Source of the DNA: Roseovarius sp.
GTDB taxonomy: Bacteria; Pseudomonadota; Alphaproteobacteria; Rhodobacterales; Rhodobacteraceae
Reading direction: 5' to 3'
DNA: 64,000 nt
Assembly: GCA_014359765.1 (NCBI GenBank)
Contig: JACIYT010000014.1
Coordinates: 1 to 64,000, forward strand
This document shows positions 37,548-46,923 of the stretch, in pieces (position 1 is the first letter of the stretch; each line of letters starts with the position of its first letter). The notes under the pieces were generated by a model. It made no database searches. It worked only from the letters and a program-made list of their open reading frames with translations, and was not told the origin of the DNA. A program made the translations under genes and the position numbers.

Positions 37548-40294
37548 GCCTCGGGGCCATCGGTTTTGCGAGTGGCTGGCTGCTCTGGGCACTTCTTCTG
37601 CTGCCGGTGCTCTGGGTCATCCTGCGCGCGGTGCCGCCCGCGCCGGTGCGGCGGCGCTTTCCGGGCGTGGCGCTGCTGCTCGGGCTGCGCGACGAGGACA
37701 GCGTCAGCGACCGCACGCCCTGGTGGCTGCTGCTGTTGCGGACGCTGGCGGTGGCGGCGGCCATCATCGGGCTGGCGGGGCCGGTGCTCAACCCGCGCGA
37801 CGCGGGCGAGGCGGCGGCGCGCGGCCCGCTCCTGATCGTGGTCGAGGATAGCTGGGCCGCCGCGCGCGACTGGGACGGGCTTCGCGGGGTGATCGACGGG
37901 CTTCTTGCCGAAGCCGGGCGCGACGGGCGCATTGCCGCCCTCCTGCGGCTGAGCGCGCCCGAAGCGCCGGTGTTTCAGACCGCCCAGATGATCCGCACGC
38001 GCCTGCCGGGTCTTGTCCCCGAGCCCTGGACCGCCCGGCCCGACACCTATACCGGGGCGGCGGCGATGCTTCCCGAAGGCGGGTTCGAGACGCGGTGGTT
38101 TTCCGACGGGCTGGCGCGCGAGGCGCGCGCGCCGCTGCTCGCTGCGCTCGAGGCGCGCGGCCCGGTGATCGTGCATGAGAGCGCGCGCCCGCTCATGGCG
38201 CTCGCCCCGCCCGTGCTGCGCGACGGGCTGGTGGAATTGCGCGCGCAGCGCACCCTTGCAGGCGGCGCGCGCGAGATCACCATCAACGCCCATGGCCGCG
38301 ATCCGGCGGGGGTGGAGCGGGTGCTGGCCAGCCTGCCCGTGACCTTTGACGAGGGCGCGACCGAGGCCACGGGCGCGCTGTCGCTGCCGCCCGAATTGCG
38401 CGCGCGCATCACCCGGTTCGAGATCGCGGGCGCGCGCCATGCCGGGGCCGTGAGCCTGACCGATGACGGGCTCAAACGGCGCGAGGTGGCGCTCATCGCC
38501 GGGCGCGAGGACCGTGAGGGGCTCGAGCTTCTGTCGCCGCTGCATTACCTGCGGCAGGCGCTGGTGCCGACGGCCGATCTCATCGACGGGGCACTGATGG
38601 ACGTGCTGCCCGCCAATCCCGATGCCGTGGTGCTGGCCGATGTGGCGACGCTCTCGGAGGCCGAAGAGGCCGCGCTTCTGGACTGGGTCGAGGGCGGCGG
38701 GGTGCTCTTGCGCTTTGCCGGACCGCGGCTGGCCGCGAGCGACGTGTCGCGCAGCACCGAGCATCCCTTGATGCCGGTGCGGCTGCGCGCGGGCGGGCGC
38801 ACGGTGGGCGGCGCGATGAGCTGGGGCGCGCCCAGGGCGCTTGCCCCCTTCCCCGAGGGCAGCCCGTTTCAGGGCCTTGCCATTCCCGGCGACGTGGCCG
38901 TGAGCGCGCAGGTCATGGCCCAGCCCGATCCGACGCTGGCCGAGCGCGTGATCGCGCAACTGACCGACGGCACGCCGCTGGTCACGCGCAAGCGCATCGG
39001 CGCGGGGCAGGTCGTGCTCTTTCACGTCAGCGCCAATGCCGAATGGTCCAGCCTGCCGCTTTCGGGGCTCTTCGTGCAGATGCTGGAGCGGCTGGCGGTC
39101 TCCTCGGTCATCGCCCCGCCCGATGCCGCCGAGCTGGCAGGCACGACATGGCAGCCGGTGCAGGTGCTCGACGGGTTCGGGCGCATGGTGGAGGCAGGCA
39201 CGCGCGCGGGCGTGCCGGGCGAGCGGCTTCTGGATGCGGCGCTCGGCCCGGACCTGCTGCCGGGGCTTTATGACGGGCCGGAGCGGCGCGTCGCGCGCAA
39301 TGTGATCGGCGCGGAGAGCACGATCGCCCCCGCCACCTGGCCCGCGCGCATCCCCGTCGAGGGGCTGGCGCGCGCGCCCGAGGTGCCGCTGGGCGGCTGG
39401 CTGCTGGCGGCGGCGCTCTTGCTCATGACCGCCGATATCGTCGCGGCGCTGGCGCTCTCGGGCCGGCTCTGGCGGATGGGGGCCACCGCGCTCATCGCGC
39501 TTGTCCTTGCCCTGCCGCAGGACGCGCGCGCCGAGGACGATGCGCGCGCCCTCGAGGCCACGGCGGAGGTGGTGCTCGCCCATGTGCTGACCGGCGAGCG
39601 CGCGGTGGACGAGACCGCCCGCGCCGGGCTGCGCGGGCTGGGGCGGGTGCTGGCCTACCGCACCTCGGTGGAACCGGCAGAGCCCATCGGCGTCGATCTC
39701 GAGCGCGACGAGCTGGCCTTTTACCCGATGCTCTACTGGCCGGTGACCGCCGATCAGCCGCTCCCCTCCGCCGAGGCGCAGGCCCGGCTCAACGCCTATC
39801 TGCGCACCGGCGGCCTGATCCTGTTCGATACGCGCGACGCCGATATCGCGGGCTTTGGCGCCGCCTCGCCCAATGGCGCACGGCTGCAAAGGCTGGCGGC
39901 GGCTCTGGACATTCCCCCGCTCGAGCCGGTGCCCGAGGATCACGTCCTCACGCGCACCTTCTATCTGCTGGCCGATTTTCCGGGGCGGCACGCAGGCCGT
40001 CCCGTCTGGGTCGAGGCCGCCGCCCCCGATGCCGAGCGCATCGAGGGGATGCCGTTCCGCAACCTCAACGATGGGGTGACGCCGGTGGTGATCGGCGGCA
40101 ATGACTGGGCCGCCGCCTGGGCGGTGAACGCGCGGGGCGATCCGCTGTTTCCGGTCGGGCGCGGCCATGCCGGCGAGCGGCAGCGCGAGATGGCCTATCG
40201 CTTTGGCGTCAACCTGGTGATGCATGTGCTGACCGGGAACTACAAATCCGACCAGGTCCATGTGCCCGCGCTGCTCGAAAGGCTGGGCCAGTGA
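37544..40294 (+). CDS. BatA-like N-terminus + DUF4159 membrane protein
   Basis: 916 aa. Begins with two helices (WLLWALLLLPVLWVILRAV and LLLLRTLAVAAAIIGLAGPVL) as in the BatA/aerotolerance N-terminal domain, then a large non-cytoplasmic part with glutamine-amidotransferase-like regions (ADVATLSEAEEAALLDWVEGGGVLL), another pair of helices near 620-670, and a C-terminal DUF4159 domain (FYPMLYWPVTAD, GGLILFDTRDAD, DHVLTRTFYLL). Starts at the ATGA of the DUF58 stop. The vWA core of BatA is not obvious. Role unknown; probably an envelope component handled by the MoxR ATPase. Confidence 0.85.
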   Translation: MSLGAIGFASGWLLWALLLLPVLWVILRAVPPAPVRRRFPGVALLLGLRDEDSVSDRTPWWLLLLRTLAVAAAIIGLAGPVLNPRDAGEAAARGPLLIVVEDSWAAARDWDGLRGVIDGLLAEAGRDGRIAALLRLSAPEAPVFQTAQMIRTRLPGLVPEPWTARPDTYTGAAAMLPEGGFETRWFSDGLAREARAPLLAALEARGPVIVHESARPLMALAPPVLRDGLVELRAQRTLAGGAREITINAHGRDPAGVERVLASLPVTFDEGATEATGALSLPPELRARITRFEIAGARHAGAVSLTDDGLKRREVALIAGREDREGLELLSPLHYLRQALVPTADLIDGALMDVLPANPDAVVLADVATLSEAEEAALLDWVEGGGVLLRFAGPRLAASDVSRSTEHPLMPVRLRAGGRTVGGAMSWGAPRALAPFPEGSPFQGLAIPGDVAVSAQVMAQPDPTLAERVIAQLTDGTPLVTRKRIGAGQVVLFHVSANAEWSSLPLSGLFVQMLERLAVSSVIAPPDAAELAGTTWQPVQVLDGFGRMVEAGTRAGVPGERLLDAALGPDLLPGLYDGPERRVARNVIGAESTIAPATWPARIPVEGLARAPEVPLGGWLLAAALLLMTADIVAALALSGRLWRMGATALIALVLALPQDARAEDDARALEATAEVVLAHVLTGERAVDETARAGLRGLGRVLAYRTSVEPAEPIGVDLERDELAFYPMLYWPVTADQPLPSAEAQARLNAYLRTGGLILFDTRDADIAGFGAASPNGARLQRLAAALDIPPLEPVPEDHVLTRTFYLLADFPGRHAGRPVWVEAAAPDAERIEGMPFRNLNDGVTPVVIGGNDWAAAWAVNARGDPLFPVGRGHAGERQREMAYRFGVNLVMHVLTGNYKSDQVHVPALLERLGQ

Positions 40295-42342
40295 CCGGCA
40301 CAGTCGTCTTCGATCCGCTGCTGCCGGTCTGGCTCATCGGCGCGCTGGCGGCTCTGGCGGGGGCGGGGCTGGTGCTGGCGGCGTGGCGCGGGCTGGCGGG
40401 ATGGGCGCTGCGGGCGCTGGCGGTGCTGGTGATTCTCGGCGCGCTCGCCGGCCCCGCCTACCGGCAGGAAGAGCGCAGCCCGCTCCGCGATATCGTGCTG
40501 CTGGTAGAGGACCAGAGCGCCAGCCAGCGCCTCGCGGGCCGCGCCGAGGCGACAGAGACCGCCGCCGAGGCGCTGGCCGCGCGCCTTGCCGCGCGCGAGA
40601 ACATCGAATTGCGCCGCGTCGCCGTGGGCGACGCGCCCGACAATGGCGGCTCGCGCGTGATGGGCGCGCTCTCCGAGGCGATGGCCGAATTGCCGCGCGG
40701 GCGCATCGCCGGGGCAATCGTGCTCTCGGACGGGCAGGTGCACGATATCGAGGCCGCCCCCGAGATGCCCGCGCCGCTGCACCTGCTGCACACGGGGCGC
40801 GCGGGCGACTGGGACCGGCGGCTGCGCATCGACAACGCCCCCGCCTTTGCCATTCTCGGCGAGGAGCTGCGGCTGACGCTGACCATCAGCGACGAGGGCG
40901 CCGCGCCCGAGGGCGTGACCACGGTGCCGCTCGATATCGCGGTGGACGGGGCCGAGCCCATGCGCTTCGAGGTGCCGCTGGGGCGGGAGATGACCCTGCC
41001 GCTGACCCTGCCGCGGGCCGGGCGCAACGTGATCCAGTTCTCCACCCCCGCCGCCGAGGGCGAGCTGACCGACCGCAACAACACCGCGCTGGTGCAGGTC
41101 AACGGCGTGCGCGACCGGCTGCGCGTGCTGCTGGTCTCGGGCCAGCCCCATGCCGGCACGCGGACCTGGCGCAACCTGCTGAAATCCGACAGTTCGGTGG
41201 ATCTGGTGCATTTCACCATCCTGCGCCCGCCCGAGAAACAGGACGGCGTGCCGGTGCGGGAACTGTCGCTCATCGCCTTTCCCACGCGCGAGCTGTTTCT
41301 CGAAAAGGTGGACGATTTCGACCTGATCATCTTTGACCGCTACCGCCGCCGCGGCATCCTGCCGACGGTCTATCTCGAGAACGTGCGGAGATATGTCGAG
41401 GAGGGCGGCGCGGTGCTGCTGGCCGCAGGGCCCGATTTCGCCGGCGCCGAGAGCATCTGGCGCGGGCCGTTCGAGGCGATGGTGCCCGCGCGCCCCACCG
41501 CGCGCGTGCTCGAGGAGGGATTTCGCCCGCGCGTCACCGATCCGGGGCGGCGGCATCCGGTCACGGCGGGGCTGGAGGAGGGGTTCGGCCGCGACTGGGG
41601 CCGCTGGCTGCGCCAGATCGAGGTGGAGGCGCAGGCGGGCGGCGAGGTGGTGATGTCGGGGGCGGGCGATCGCCCGCTGCTGTTGCTCGACCGGGTGGGC
41701 GAGGGGCGCGTGGCGCTGCTCGCCTCGGATCAGGCCTGGCTCTGGGGGCGCGGCTATGAGGGGGGCGGGCCGCAGCTCGAATTGCTGCGCCGCCTCGCGC
41801 ATTGGATGATGAAGGAGCCCGAGCTCGAGGAAGAGGCGCTCTGGGCCGAGGCGACGGGGCAGGAGATGCGCATCATCCGCCGGTCGCTCTCGGACAGGGT
41901 GCCCGACGTGGAGATCATCACGCCCTCGGGGACGACCGAGGCACGCCCCCTCGAAGAGGTGGCGCCGGGCCGCTTCGAGGCGCTTTACGAGGGGGCGGAG
42001 ATCGGGCTCTACCGGCTGCGGAACGGTGATCGGGAGGCGGTGATCGGGCTTGGCCCCGCCGCCCCGGTCGAGTTCGAGCGCACGCTGGCGACCGATGCCG
42101 TCCTCGGCCCCGTCATCGCGGCCACGGGCGGCGGCGCGCTGGCGCTGGCCGATGGTCTGCCGGCGATCCGCGAGGTGCGCGCGGGCCGCCCCGCCGCCGG
42201 GCGCGGCTGGATCGGGATCACGCCGCGCGGCGCCTACGAGACGGAGGGCGTGCGGCAGATGGCGCTGCTGCCGCCCTGGCTGGTGCTCTTGCTGGCCGCG
42301 GGGCTGCTCATCGGCGGCTGGCTGCGCGAGGGGCGGCGCTGA
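40291..42342 (+). CDS. Membrane protein with glutamine-amidotransferase-like domain
   Basis: 683 aa from a GTG that overlaps the previous stop (GTGA). Two N-terminal helices (LPVWLIGALAALAGAGLVLAA, then ALRALAVLVILGALAGPAY), a vWA-like stretch (IVLLVEDQSASQRL, GAIVLSDGQVHD), a class I amidotransferase-like domain (DFDLIIFDRYRRRGILP, VEEGGAVLLAAGPDF, HPVTAGL) and a C-terminal helix (PPWLVLLLAAGLLIGGWL). This is the usual last gene of the MoxR-DUF58-DUF4159 set. No catalytic Cys-His-Glu triad is apparent, so it is probably not enzymatic. Its TGA stop abuts the stop of convergent cobC. Confidence 0.83.
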   Translation: MTGTVVFDPLLPVWLIGALAALAGAGLVLAAWRGLAGWALRALAVLVILGALAGPAYRQEERSPLRDIVLLVEDQSASQRLAGRAEATETAAEALAARLAARENIELRRVAVGDAPDNGGSRVMGALSEAMAELPRGRIAGAIVLSDGQVHDIEAAPEMPAPLHLLHTGRAGDWDRRLRIDNAPAFAILGEELRLTLTISDEGAAPEGVTTVPLDIAVDGAEPMRFEVPLGREMTLPLTLPRAGRNVIQFSTPAAEGELTDRNNTALVQVNGVRDRLRVLLVSGQPHAGTRTWRNLLKSDSSVDLVHFTILRPPEKQDGVPVRELSLIAFPTRELFLEKVDDFDLIIFDRYRRRGILPTVYLENVRRYVEEGGAVLLAAGPDFAGAESIWRGPFEAMVPARPTARVLEEGFRPRVTDPGRRHPVTAGLEEGFGRDWGRWLRQIEVEAQAGGEVVMSGAGDRPLLLLDRVGEGRVALLASDQAWLWGRGYEGGGPQLELLRRLAHWMMKEPELEEEALWAEATGQEMRIIRRSLSDRVPDVEIITPSGTTEARPLEEVAPGRFEALYEGAEIGLYRLRNGDREAVIGLGPAAPVEFERTLATDAVLGPVIAATGGGALALADGLPAIREVRAGRPAAGRGWIGITPRGAYETEGVRQMALLPPWLVLLLAAGLLIGGWLREGRR

Positions 42343-42915
42343 TCACGGGCAATGGTTGATGGCCGCCGCGCGCCAGCCCCCACCCTGCCAGTGCAATTCG
42401 GTCACGGACAGATTGTCGATCTTCTGCGCCAGCGCCTCAAATGCGCGCTGCCTGCGGGCGGCCTGCACCTGTGTCAGGATCGTGCCCATATGCGCGACCG
42501 CGACGATATCGCGCCCGGGATGCGCGGCCAGGAGCCGGGCGACGGCGCGCCCGGTGCGCGCGCTCAGGTCATCCCAGCTCTCGCCGCCGGGCGCGCGCAG
42601 CGCGCCGGGCCGGTCCCAGAAGGCGCGCAGCGCCGCCGGCTCCGCCACGCTGTCAAAGCCCTGCATCTCCCAGGCGCCGAAATGGATCTCGCGCAGGTCG
42701 GGATCGTCGGGCAGGCGCGGGCGGGGGCCGGCGATGGCCTCGGCGGTGGCGCGCGCGCGGATGAGGTCGGAGGAGATGACGAGCGCATCGCGAGGCAGAT
42801 GCGCGGCGAGCCGCGCGAGCCGCGCGCCGTCGCTCAGATCGGCGGGCAGGTCGGTCCAGCCGACCATGGCGCGGGCATGGGTCGGGCCATGACGCACCCA
42901 GAAGAACCGGCTCAT
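42343..42915 (-). CDS. cobC: Histidine phosphatase, CobC-like (alpha-ribazole phosphatase)
   Basis: 190 aa histidine-phosphatase fold: phosphohistidine motif FFWVRHGPTHA, SSDLIRARATAEAI, HFGAWEMQGFDSV and second His in IVAVAHMGTILTQ. CobC removes phosphate from alpha-ribazole phosphate (or the adenosylcobalamin phosphate) in late B12 assembly. The assignment rests mainly on overlap by ATGA with cobU upstream. A general phosphoglycerate-mutase-like phosphatase is possible. Confidence 0.78.
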   Translation of the reverse strand: MSRFFWVRHGPTHARAMVGWTDLPADLSDGARLARLAAHLPRDALVISSDLIRARATAEAIAGPRPRLPDDPDLREIHFGAWEMQGFDSVAEPAALRAFWDRPGALRAPGGESWDDLSARTGRAVARLLAAHPGRDIVAVAHMGTILTQVQAARRQRAFEALAQKIDNLSVTELHWQGGGWRAAAINHCP

Positions 42916-43433
42916 GGCAGCGCCCCCTTGAGCACCAGCGGCAGCCCCGCCGCGACCAGCACCACCAGCCCGGCGCGCGCGGCGAGGCGCTGGTTGAGCG
43001 CGCCCTGCGCCTCGCGGAAGCGCCGCGCCAGCGCGTTCTCCGGCACCACCGACAGCCCGACCTCGTTCGACACCACCACCACCGGCGCGGCGCAGCCCTC
43101 GAGCGCGGCCACAAGCGCCGCCTCGGCGCGTGCCGGATCGCTGCCTGCGAGGAGGTGATTGCTCAGCCACATGGTCGCGCAATCCAGGAGCACCGTCTCC
43201 CCCGCCGTCGCCGCCCCGAGCGCGGGGCCCGGATCGTGCGGCGTCTCCACGGTGCGCCACAGAGGACCCCGCCGCGCGCGGTGGCGCCGGAGCTTTGCGC
43301 GCATCTCGTCATCGTGCGCCTGCGCCGTTGCCAGATAGACCGGCGCCCCCCCGGATCCCAGCACAAGCCCCTCGGCAAAGGCCGATTTCCCCGAGGCAGC
43401 CCCGCCCAGGACCAGCGTGAGGCGCGGTAACAT
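42912..43433 (-). CDS. cobU: Adenosylcobinamide kinase / guanylyltransferase
   Basis: Phosphorylates adenosylcobinamide and attaches GMP in the nucleotide-loop pathway of cobalamin synthesis (CobU/CobP). 173 aa. P-loop GGAASGKSAFAE, the kinase segment YLATAQAHDDEMRAKLRRHRARRG containing the guanylylated His, LLDCATMWLSNHL, and VVVSNEVGLSVVPENALARRFRE, all family markers. Start ATG at 43433. Upstream frame into the rpoH promoter region is not used. Divergent from rpoH; first gene of a two-gene unit with cobC. Confidence 0.92.
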   Translation of the reverse strand: MLPRLTLVLGGAASGKSAFAEGLVLGSGGAPVYLATAQAHDDEMRAKLRRHRARRGPLWRTVETPHDPGPALGAATAGETVLLDCATMWLSNHLLAGSDPARAEAALVAALEGCAAPVVVVSNEVGLSVVPENALARRFREAQGALNQRLAARAGLVVLVAAGLPLVLKGALP

Positions 43434-43464
43434 GAATGTGAAACCTCTCGATTTTGATCCGCCG

Positions 43465-43494
43465 TGATCCCAGTTGCGTAGCACTGTGTGAGAT
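43465..43494 (+). promoter_or_regulatory. Candidate RpoE (ECF) promoter of rpoH
   Basis: TGATCC (43465-43470), an 18-base spacer and TGAGAT (43489-43494) match the Rhodobacter RpoE promoter pattern TGATCC-N18-TAAGA except at one -10 base. A second TGATCC lies at 43455. It ends 36 bases before the rpoH start codon. In Rhodobacter sphaeroides rpoHII is an RpoE target in the singlet-oxygen response, so the match is biologically sensible. Confidence 0.6.
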
Positions 43495-43530
43495 ACTCGA
43501 AAAGGGCGCATCCACAGACAGGGGGAAACC

Positions 43531-44409
43531 ATGCCGCTCGACGCACAGCACTCCAGATCCATGTCCCGCAGCGCGATGAAGGCGGAGATGCTTGACGCGG
43601 AAACCGAACTGGCGCTGGCCCGTGCCTGGCGCGACCGGCGCGACGAGGAGGCGCTGCATCGCCTCATCACCGCCTATATGCGGCTGGCGATCTCGATGGC
43701 GTCGAAATTCCGCCGCTACGGCGCGCCGATGAATGACCTCATCCAGGAGGCGGGGCTCGGCCTGATGAAGGCCGCCGACAAGTTCGACCCCGATCGCGGG
43801 GTGCGGTTCTCGACCTATGCGGTCTGGTGGATCAAGGCCAGCATCCAGGATTACGTCATGCGCAACTGGTCGATGGTGCGCACCGGGTCCACATCTTCGC
43901 AGAAATCGCTGTTCTTCAACATGAAGCGTGTGCAGGCTCGGCTGGAGCGTGAGGCAATGGCCAGCGGTGACACTCTCGACGGCCACCAGCTGCGCGAAAT
44001 GATTGCGCAGGAGGTGGGCGTGCCCCTGCGCGATGTGGAGATGATGGAGGGGCGGCTCTCGGGCGGGGATTTCTCGCTCAACGCCACGCAATCCACCGAG
44101 GAGGAGGGCCGCGAATGGATCGACGCGCTCGAGGATGAGGGCGCGCGCGGCGACGAGATCGTGGAGCGCGACCATGACCGGCGCGCGCTGCGCGACTGGC
44201 TCGGCGCGGCGCTGACCCATCTGAGCCCGCGCGAACGCTTCATCGTGCGCGAGCGCAAGCTGATCGAGACCCCGCGCACCCTCGAGAGCCTCGGCGAGGA
44301 GCTGAACCTGTCGAAGGAGCGCGTGCGCCAGATCGAGGCGGCAGCGTTTCAGAAGATGCGCCGCTATCTTGAAAAACACGCAGGCGAGGTGCAAACCCTG
44401 CTGGCATGA
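43531..44409 (+). CDS. rpoH: RpoH-family sigma factor (RpoHII type)
   Basis: 292 aa heat-shock-type sigma-70. Region 2 with DLIQEAGLGLMKAADKFDPDRGVRFSTYAVWWIKASIQDYVMRNWSMVR, the RpoH box region (TSSQKSLFFNMKRVQARLE), and region 4 LTHLSPRERFIVRERKLIE...LSKERVRQIEAAAFQKMR. The N-terminus with SRSAMKAEMLDAETELALA resembles RpoHII of Rhodobacter sphaeroides, used in oxidative and photo-oxidative stress. The ATG follows GGGGGAAA. An RpoE-like promoter upstream supports RpoHII over RpoHI. Followed by chaN with an ATGA overlap. Confidence 0.88.
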   Translation: MPLDAQHSRSMSRSAMKAEMLDAETELALARAWRDRRDEEALHRLITAYMRLAISMASKFRRYGAPMNDLIQEAGLGLMKAADKFDPDRGVRFSTYAVWWIKASIQDYVMRNWSMVRTGSTSSQKSLFFNMKRVQARLEREAMASGDTLDGHQLREMIAQEVGVPLRDVEMMEGRLSGGDFSLNATQSTEEEGREWIDALEDEGARGDEIVERDHDRRALRDWLGAALTHLSPRERFIVRERKLIETPRTLESLGEELNLSKERVRQIEAAAFQKMRRYLEKHAGEVQTLLA

Positions 44410-45170
44410 GCCTGCGCCTTGCCCTTGCCTTCGTGCTGAGCGCCCTGCCTGCGGCGGCGCAGGACGTGGTGATCCTCGGCGAGGTGCATGACAACCCCGC
44501 CCATCACGCCGAGCAGGCGGCGCGCGTGGCCGCGCTTGTCCCGCGCGCCCTGGTCCTGGAGATGCTGACGCCCGAACAGGCGGCGCGCATCAGGCCCGAA
44601 CTGATCGCGGATGCCGAGGCCATGGCCGGGCTGCTCGGCTGGGCCGAAAGCGGCTGGCCGGATTTCGCCATGTATCACCCGATCTTCGCCGCCGCGCCCG
44701 GGGCGCGCATTTACGGCGCGCAGGTGACGCGCGAGGCCGCGCGCGCCGTGTTCGAGACCGGCCCCGCCGAGGCATTCGGGCCTGAGGCTGCCGCATACGG
44801 CCTGACCGATCCCCTGCCCGAGGCCGAGCAGGCCGCGCGCGAGGCGCTCCAGATGGCCGCCCATTGCGACGCGCTGCCCGAGGAGATGCTGCCCGGCATG
44901 GTCGCGGTGCAGCGGCTGCGCGACGCGGTGCTGGCGCGCGCCGTGATGCAGGCGCTGGCCGAGACCGGCGGGCCGGTCGCGGTCATTACCGGCAACGGGC
45001 ACGCGCGCCGCGACTGGGGCGTGCCCGCCTACCTGGCCCGCATCGCCCCGGGTCTCGATGTCTTCGTGCTGGGCCAGACCGAAGAGGGCGCGCCGCTCGA
45101 AGGCGGGTTCGACGCGGTGATCTCCGCCCCGGCGGTGGACCGGCCCGATCCCTGTGCCGCCTTCCGCTGA
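44406..45170 (+). CDS. ChaN-family haem-binding/uptake-like protein
   Basis: 254 aa with signal peptide MSLRLALAFVLSALPAAA. Domain blocks VVILGEVHDNPAHH, ALVLEMLTPEQ, AAHCDALPEEMLPGMVAVQRLRDAVLA and VITGNGHARRDWGVPAYL belong to the ChaN/Tiki-like (haem-binding uptake) superfamily; Campylobacter ChaN binds haem. No lipobox Cys, so the mature protein should be soluble in the periplasm. Its ATGA start overlaps the rpoH stop, so it is likely induced with the sigma factor. Confidence 0.83.
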   Translation: MSLRLALAFVLSALPAAAQDVVILGEVHDNPAHHAEQAARVAALVPRALVLEMLTPEQAARIRPELIADAEAMAGLLGWAESGWPDFAMYHPIFAAAPGARIYGAQVTREAARAVFETGPAEAFGPEAAAYGLTDPLPEAEQAAREALQMAAHCDALPEEMLPGMVAVQRLRDAVLARAVMQALAETGGPVAVITGNGHARRDWGVPAYLARIAPGLDVFVLGQTEEGAPLEGGFDAVISAPAVDRPDPCAAFR

Positions 45171-45231
45171 GCCGCGCGCCCCTTGCGCGGCCCCGGTGCG
45201 CGCCATACTGTCGGCCCCGAATGGCGGAGAC

Positions 45232-46431
45232 ATGTCCATGCTGGCCTCACGGCGGATTCTTCTGATCATCGGCGGCGGCATCGCGGCCTACAAGGCGCTC
45301 GACCTCATCCGCCGCCTGCGCGAGCGCGGCGCGCAGGTGGTGCCGGTGCTGACGCGGGCGGGGGCGGAATTCGTCACGCCGCTTTCGGTCTCGGCCCTGG
45401 CCGGGCACAAGGTCCATTCCGACCTCTTCGACCTGACCGACGAGGCCGAGATGGGCCATATCGAGCTCAGCCGCTCGGCCGATCTGATCGTCGTGGCCCC
45501 CGCCACCGCCGATCTGATGGCGAAGATGGCCCATGGCCATGCCGGCGATCTCGCCTCGACGCTGCTGCTGGCGACCGACACGCCGGTGCTTCTCGCGCCG
45601 GCGATGAACGTGCGGATGTGGCAGCACCCGGCCACGCAGCGCAACATCGCCATGCTCAGGGGCGACGGCATCGGCTTTGTCGGCCCCAACGAGGGCGACA
45701 TGGCCTGCGGCGAGCATGGGCCGGGCCGCATGGCGGAGGTGCCCGAGATCATTGAGGCCATCGCCGCGCGGCTCGGGGGCGGGCGGCTCGCGGGGCGGCG
45801 GGTGCTGGTGACATCGGGGCCGACGCATGAGCCCATCGACCCGGTGCGCTATATCGCCAACCGCTCTTCGGGCGCGCAGGGCACGGCGATTGCGCGGGCG
45901 TTGGCCGCACTCGGGGCCGAGGTGGTCTTTGTCACCGGCCCGGCCTCGGTGCCGCCGCCCGAAGGCGTCACGGTGGTGCGCGTGGAGACCGCGCAGGAGA
46001 TGCTGGCGGCGGTCGAGCGCGCCCTGCCGGTCGATGCCGCGATCTTTGCCGCTGCCGTCGCCGACTGGCGCGTGGCACATGCGCACGACCGCAAGATGAA
46101 GAAGACCGCGGGCGGGCTGCCGGCGCTGGAATTCGCCGAGAACCCCGACATCCTGGCGACGGTGAGCGCGATGGGCGCGGGGCGGCCGCGCCTCGTGGTG
46201 GGCTTTGCCGCAGAGACGCATGACGTGGTGGAGAACGCCACCGCCAAGCGCGCGCGCAAGGGCTGCGACTGGATCGTGGCGAACGATGTGAGCCACGCCA
46301 CCGGCATCATGGGCGGGACCGAGAACGCCATCACGCTGATCACCGACGAGGGCGCCGAGACCTGGCCGCGCATGGGCAAGGCGGAGGTGGCGGCGCGGCT
46401 GGCCGAGCGGGTGGCGCGGGCGGTCGGCTGA
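45232..46431 (+). CDS. coaBC: Bifunctional phosphopantothenoylcysteine synthetase/decarboxylase
   Basis: Joins 4'-phosphopantothenate to cysteine, then decarboxylates it: two steps of coenzyme A synthesis. 399 aa. N-terminal CoaC flavoprotein half with IGGGIAAYKALDLIRRL, HIELSRSADLIVVAPATAD, the PAMN motif (LAPAMNVRMWQHPAT) and active-site Cys in GDMACGEHGPGRM; C-terminal CoaB half with SGPTHEPIDPVRYIANRSSGAQG and AAVADWRV...KMKK. ATG at 45232 (MSMLAS) has GGAG upstream. Followed by dut 36 bases later. Confidence 0.95.
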   Translation: MSMLASRRILLIIGGGIAAYKALDLIRRLRERGAQVVPVLTRAGAEFVTPLSVSALAGHKVHSDLFDLTDEAEMGHIELSRSADLIVVAPATADLMAKMAHGHAGDLASTLLLATDTPVLLAPAMNVRMWQHPATQRNIAMLRGDGIGFVGPNEGDMACGEHGPGRMAEVPEIIEAIAARLGGGRLAGRRVLVTSGPTHEPIDPVRYIANRSSGAQGTAIARALAALGAEVVFVTGPASVPPPEGVTVVRVETAQEMLAAVERALPVDAAIFAAAVADWRVAHAHDRKMKKTAGGLPALEFAENPDILATVSAMGAGRPRLVVGFAAETHDVVENATAKRARKGCDWIVANDVSHATGIMGGTENAITLITDEGAETWPRMGKAEVAARLAERVARAVG

Positions 46432-46467
46432 GGAATTGAGTATTTCTGGAAAGATGAAGAGGGGCCG

Positions 46468-46923
46468 ATGCTGAGCATCGCAGTGGCATGGGAGGCGGGG
46501 GCGGATCGCGCGCTGGGTCTGCCCGCCTATGCGACGGCGGGGGCGGCGGGGGCGGATCTGCGCGCCAATTTTCCCGACCGGAAATCGGTGTGGCTGGTGC
46601 CCGGGGCGCGCGTTCTGGTGCCCACGGGGCTGCGTATCGCGGTGCCCGAGGGCTACGAGGTGCAGCTGCGCCCGCGCTCGGGGCTGGCGCTCAGGCACGG
46701 GATCACCCTGCCCAACAGCCCTGGAACGATCGACAGCGATTATCGCGGGCCGCTGGGGGTGATCGTGATGAACGCGGGCGCCGAGCCGTTCGAGATCGCC
46801 CACGGTGCGCGCATCGCGCAGATGGTGGTGGCGCCGGTGGTGCGGGTGGGGTTCGAGGCGGTCGCGGCGCTCGATGTGACGGCGCGCGGCGCCGGGGGGT
46901 TCGGCTCGACGGGGGAGGGGTGA
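46468..46923 (+). CDS. dut: Deoxyuridine triphosphatase
   Basis: Hydrolyses dUTP to dUMP, keeping uracil out of DNA and feeding thymidylate synthesis. 151 aa trimeric dUTPase with all motifs: AGADLRAN (1), [12 protein letters not shown] (2), [20 protein letters not shown] with catalytic Asp (3), [11 protein letters not shown] (4), [10 protein letters not shown] (5). It is commonly next to coaBC. It overlaps the next gene by one base (TGATG). Confidence 0.95.
   Translation: MLSIAVAWEAGADRALGLPAYATAGAAGADLRANFPDRKSVWLVPGARVLVPTGLRIAVPEGYEVQLRPRSGLALRHGITLPNSPGTIDSDYRGPLGVIVMNAGAEPFEIAHGARIAQMVVAPVVRVGFEAVAALDVTARGAGGFGSTGEG

Noticed and set aside
37397-40261. A 954-codon minus-strand frame opposite the DUF4159 gene
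   Set aside because: Antisense shadow; the plus frame has the overlapping-start architecture and membrane helices of the MoxR-linked set.
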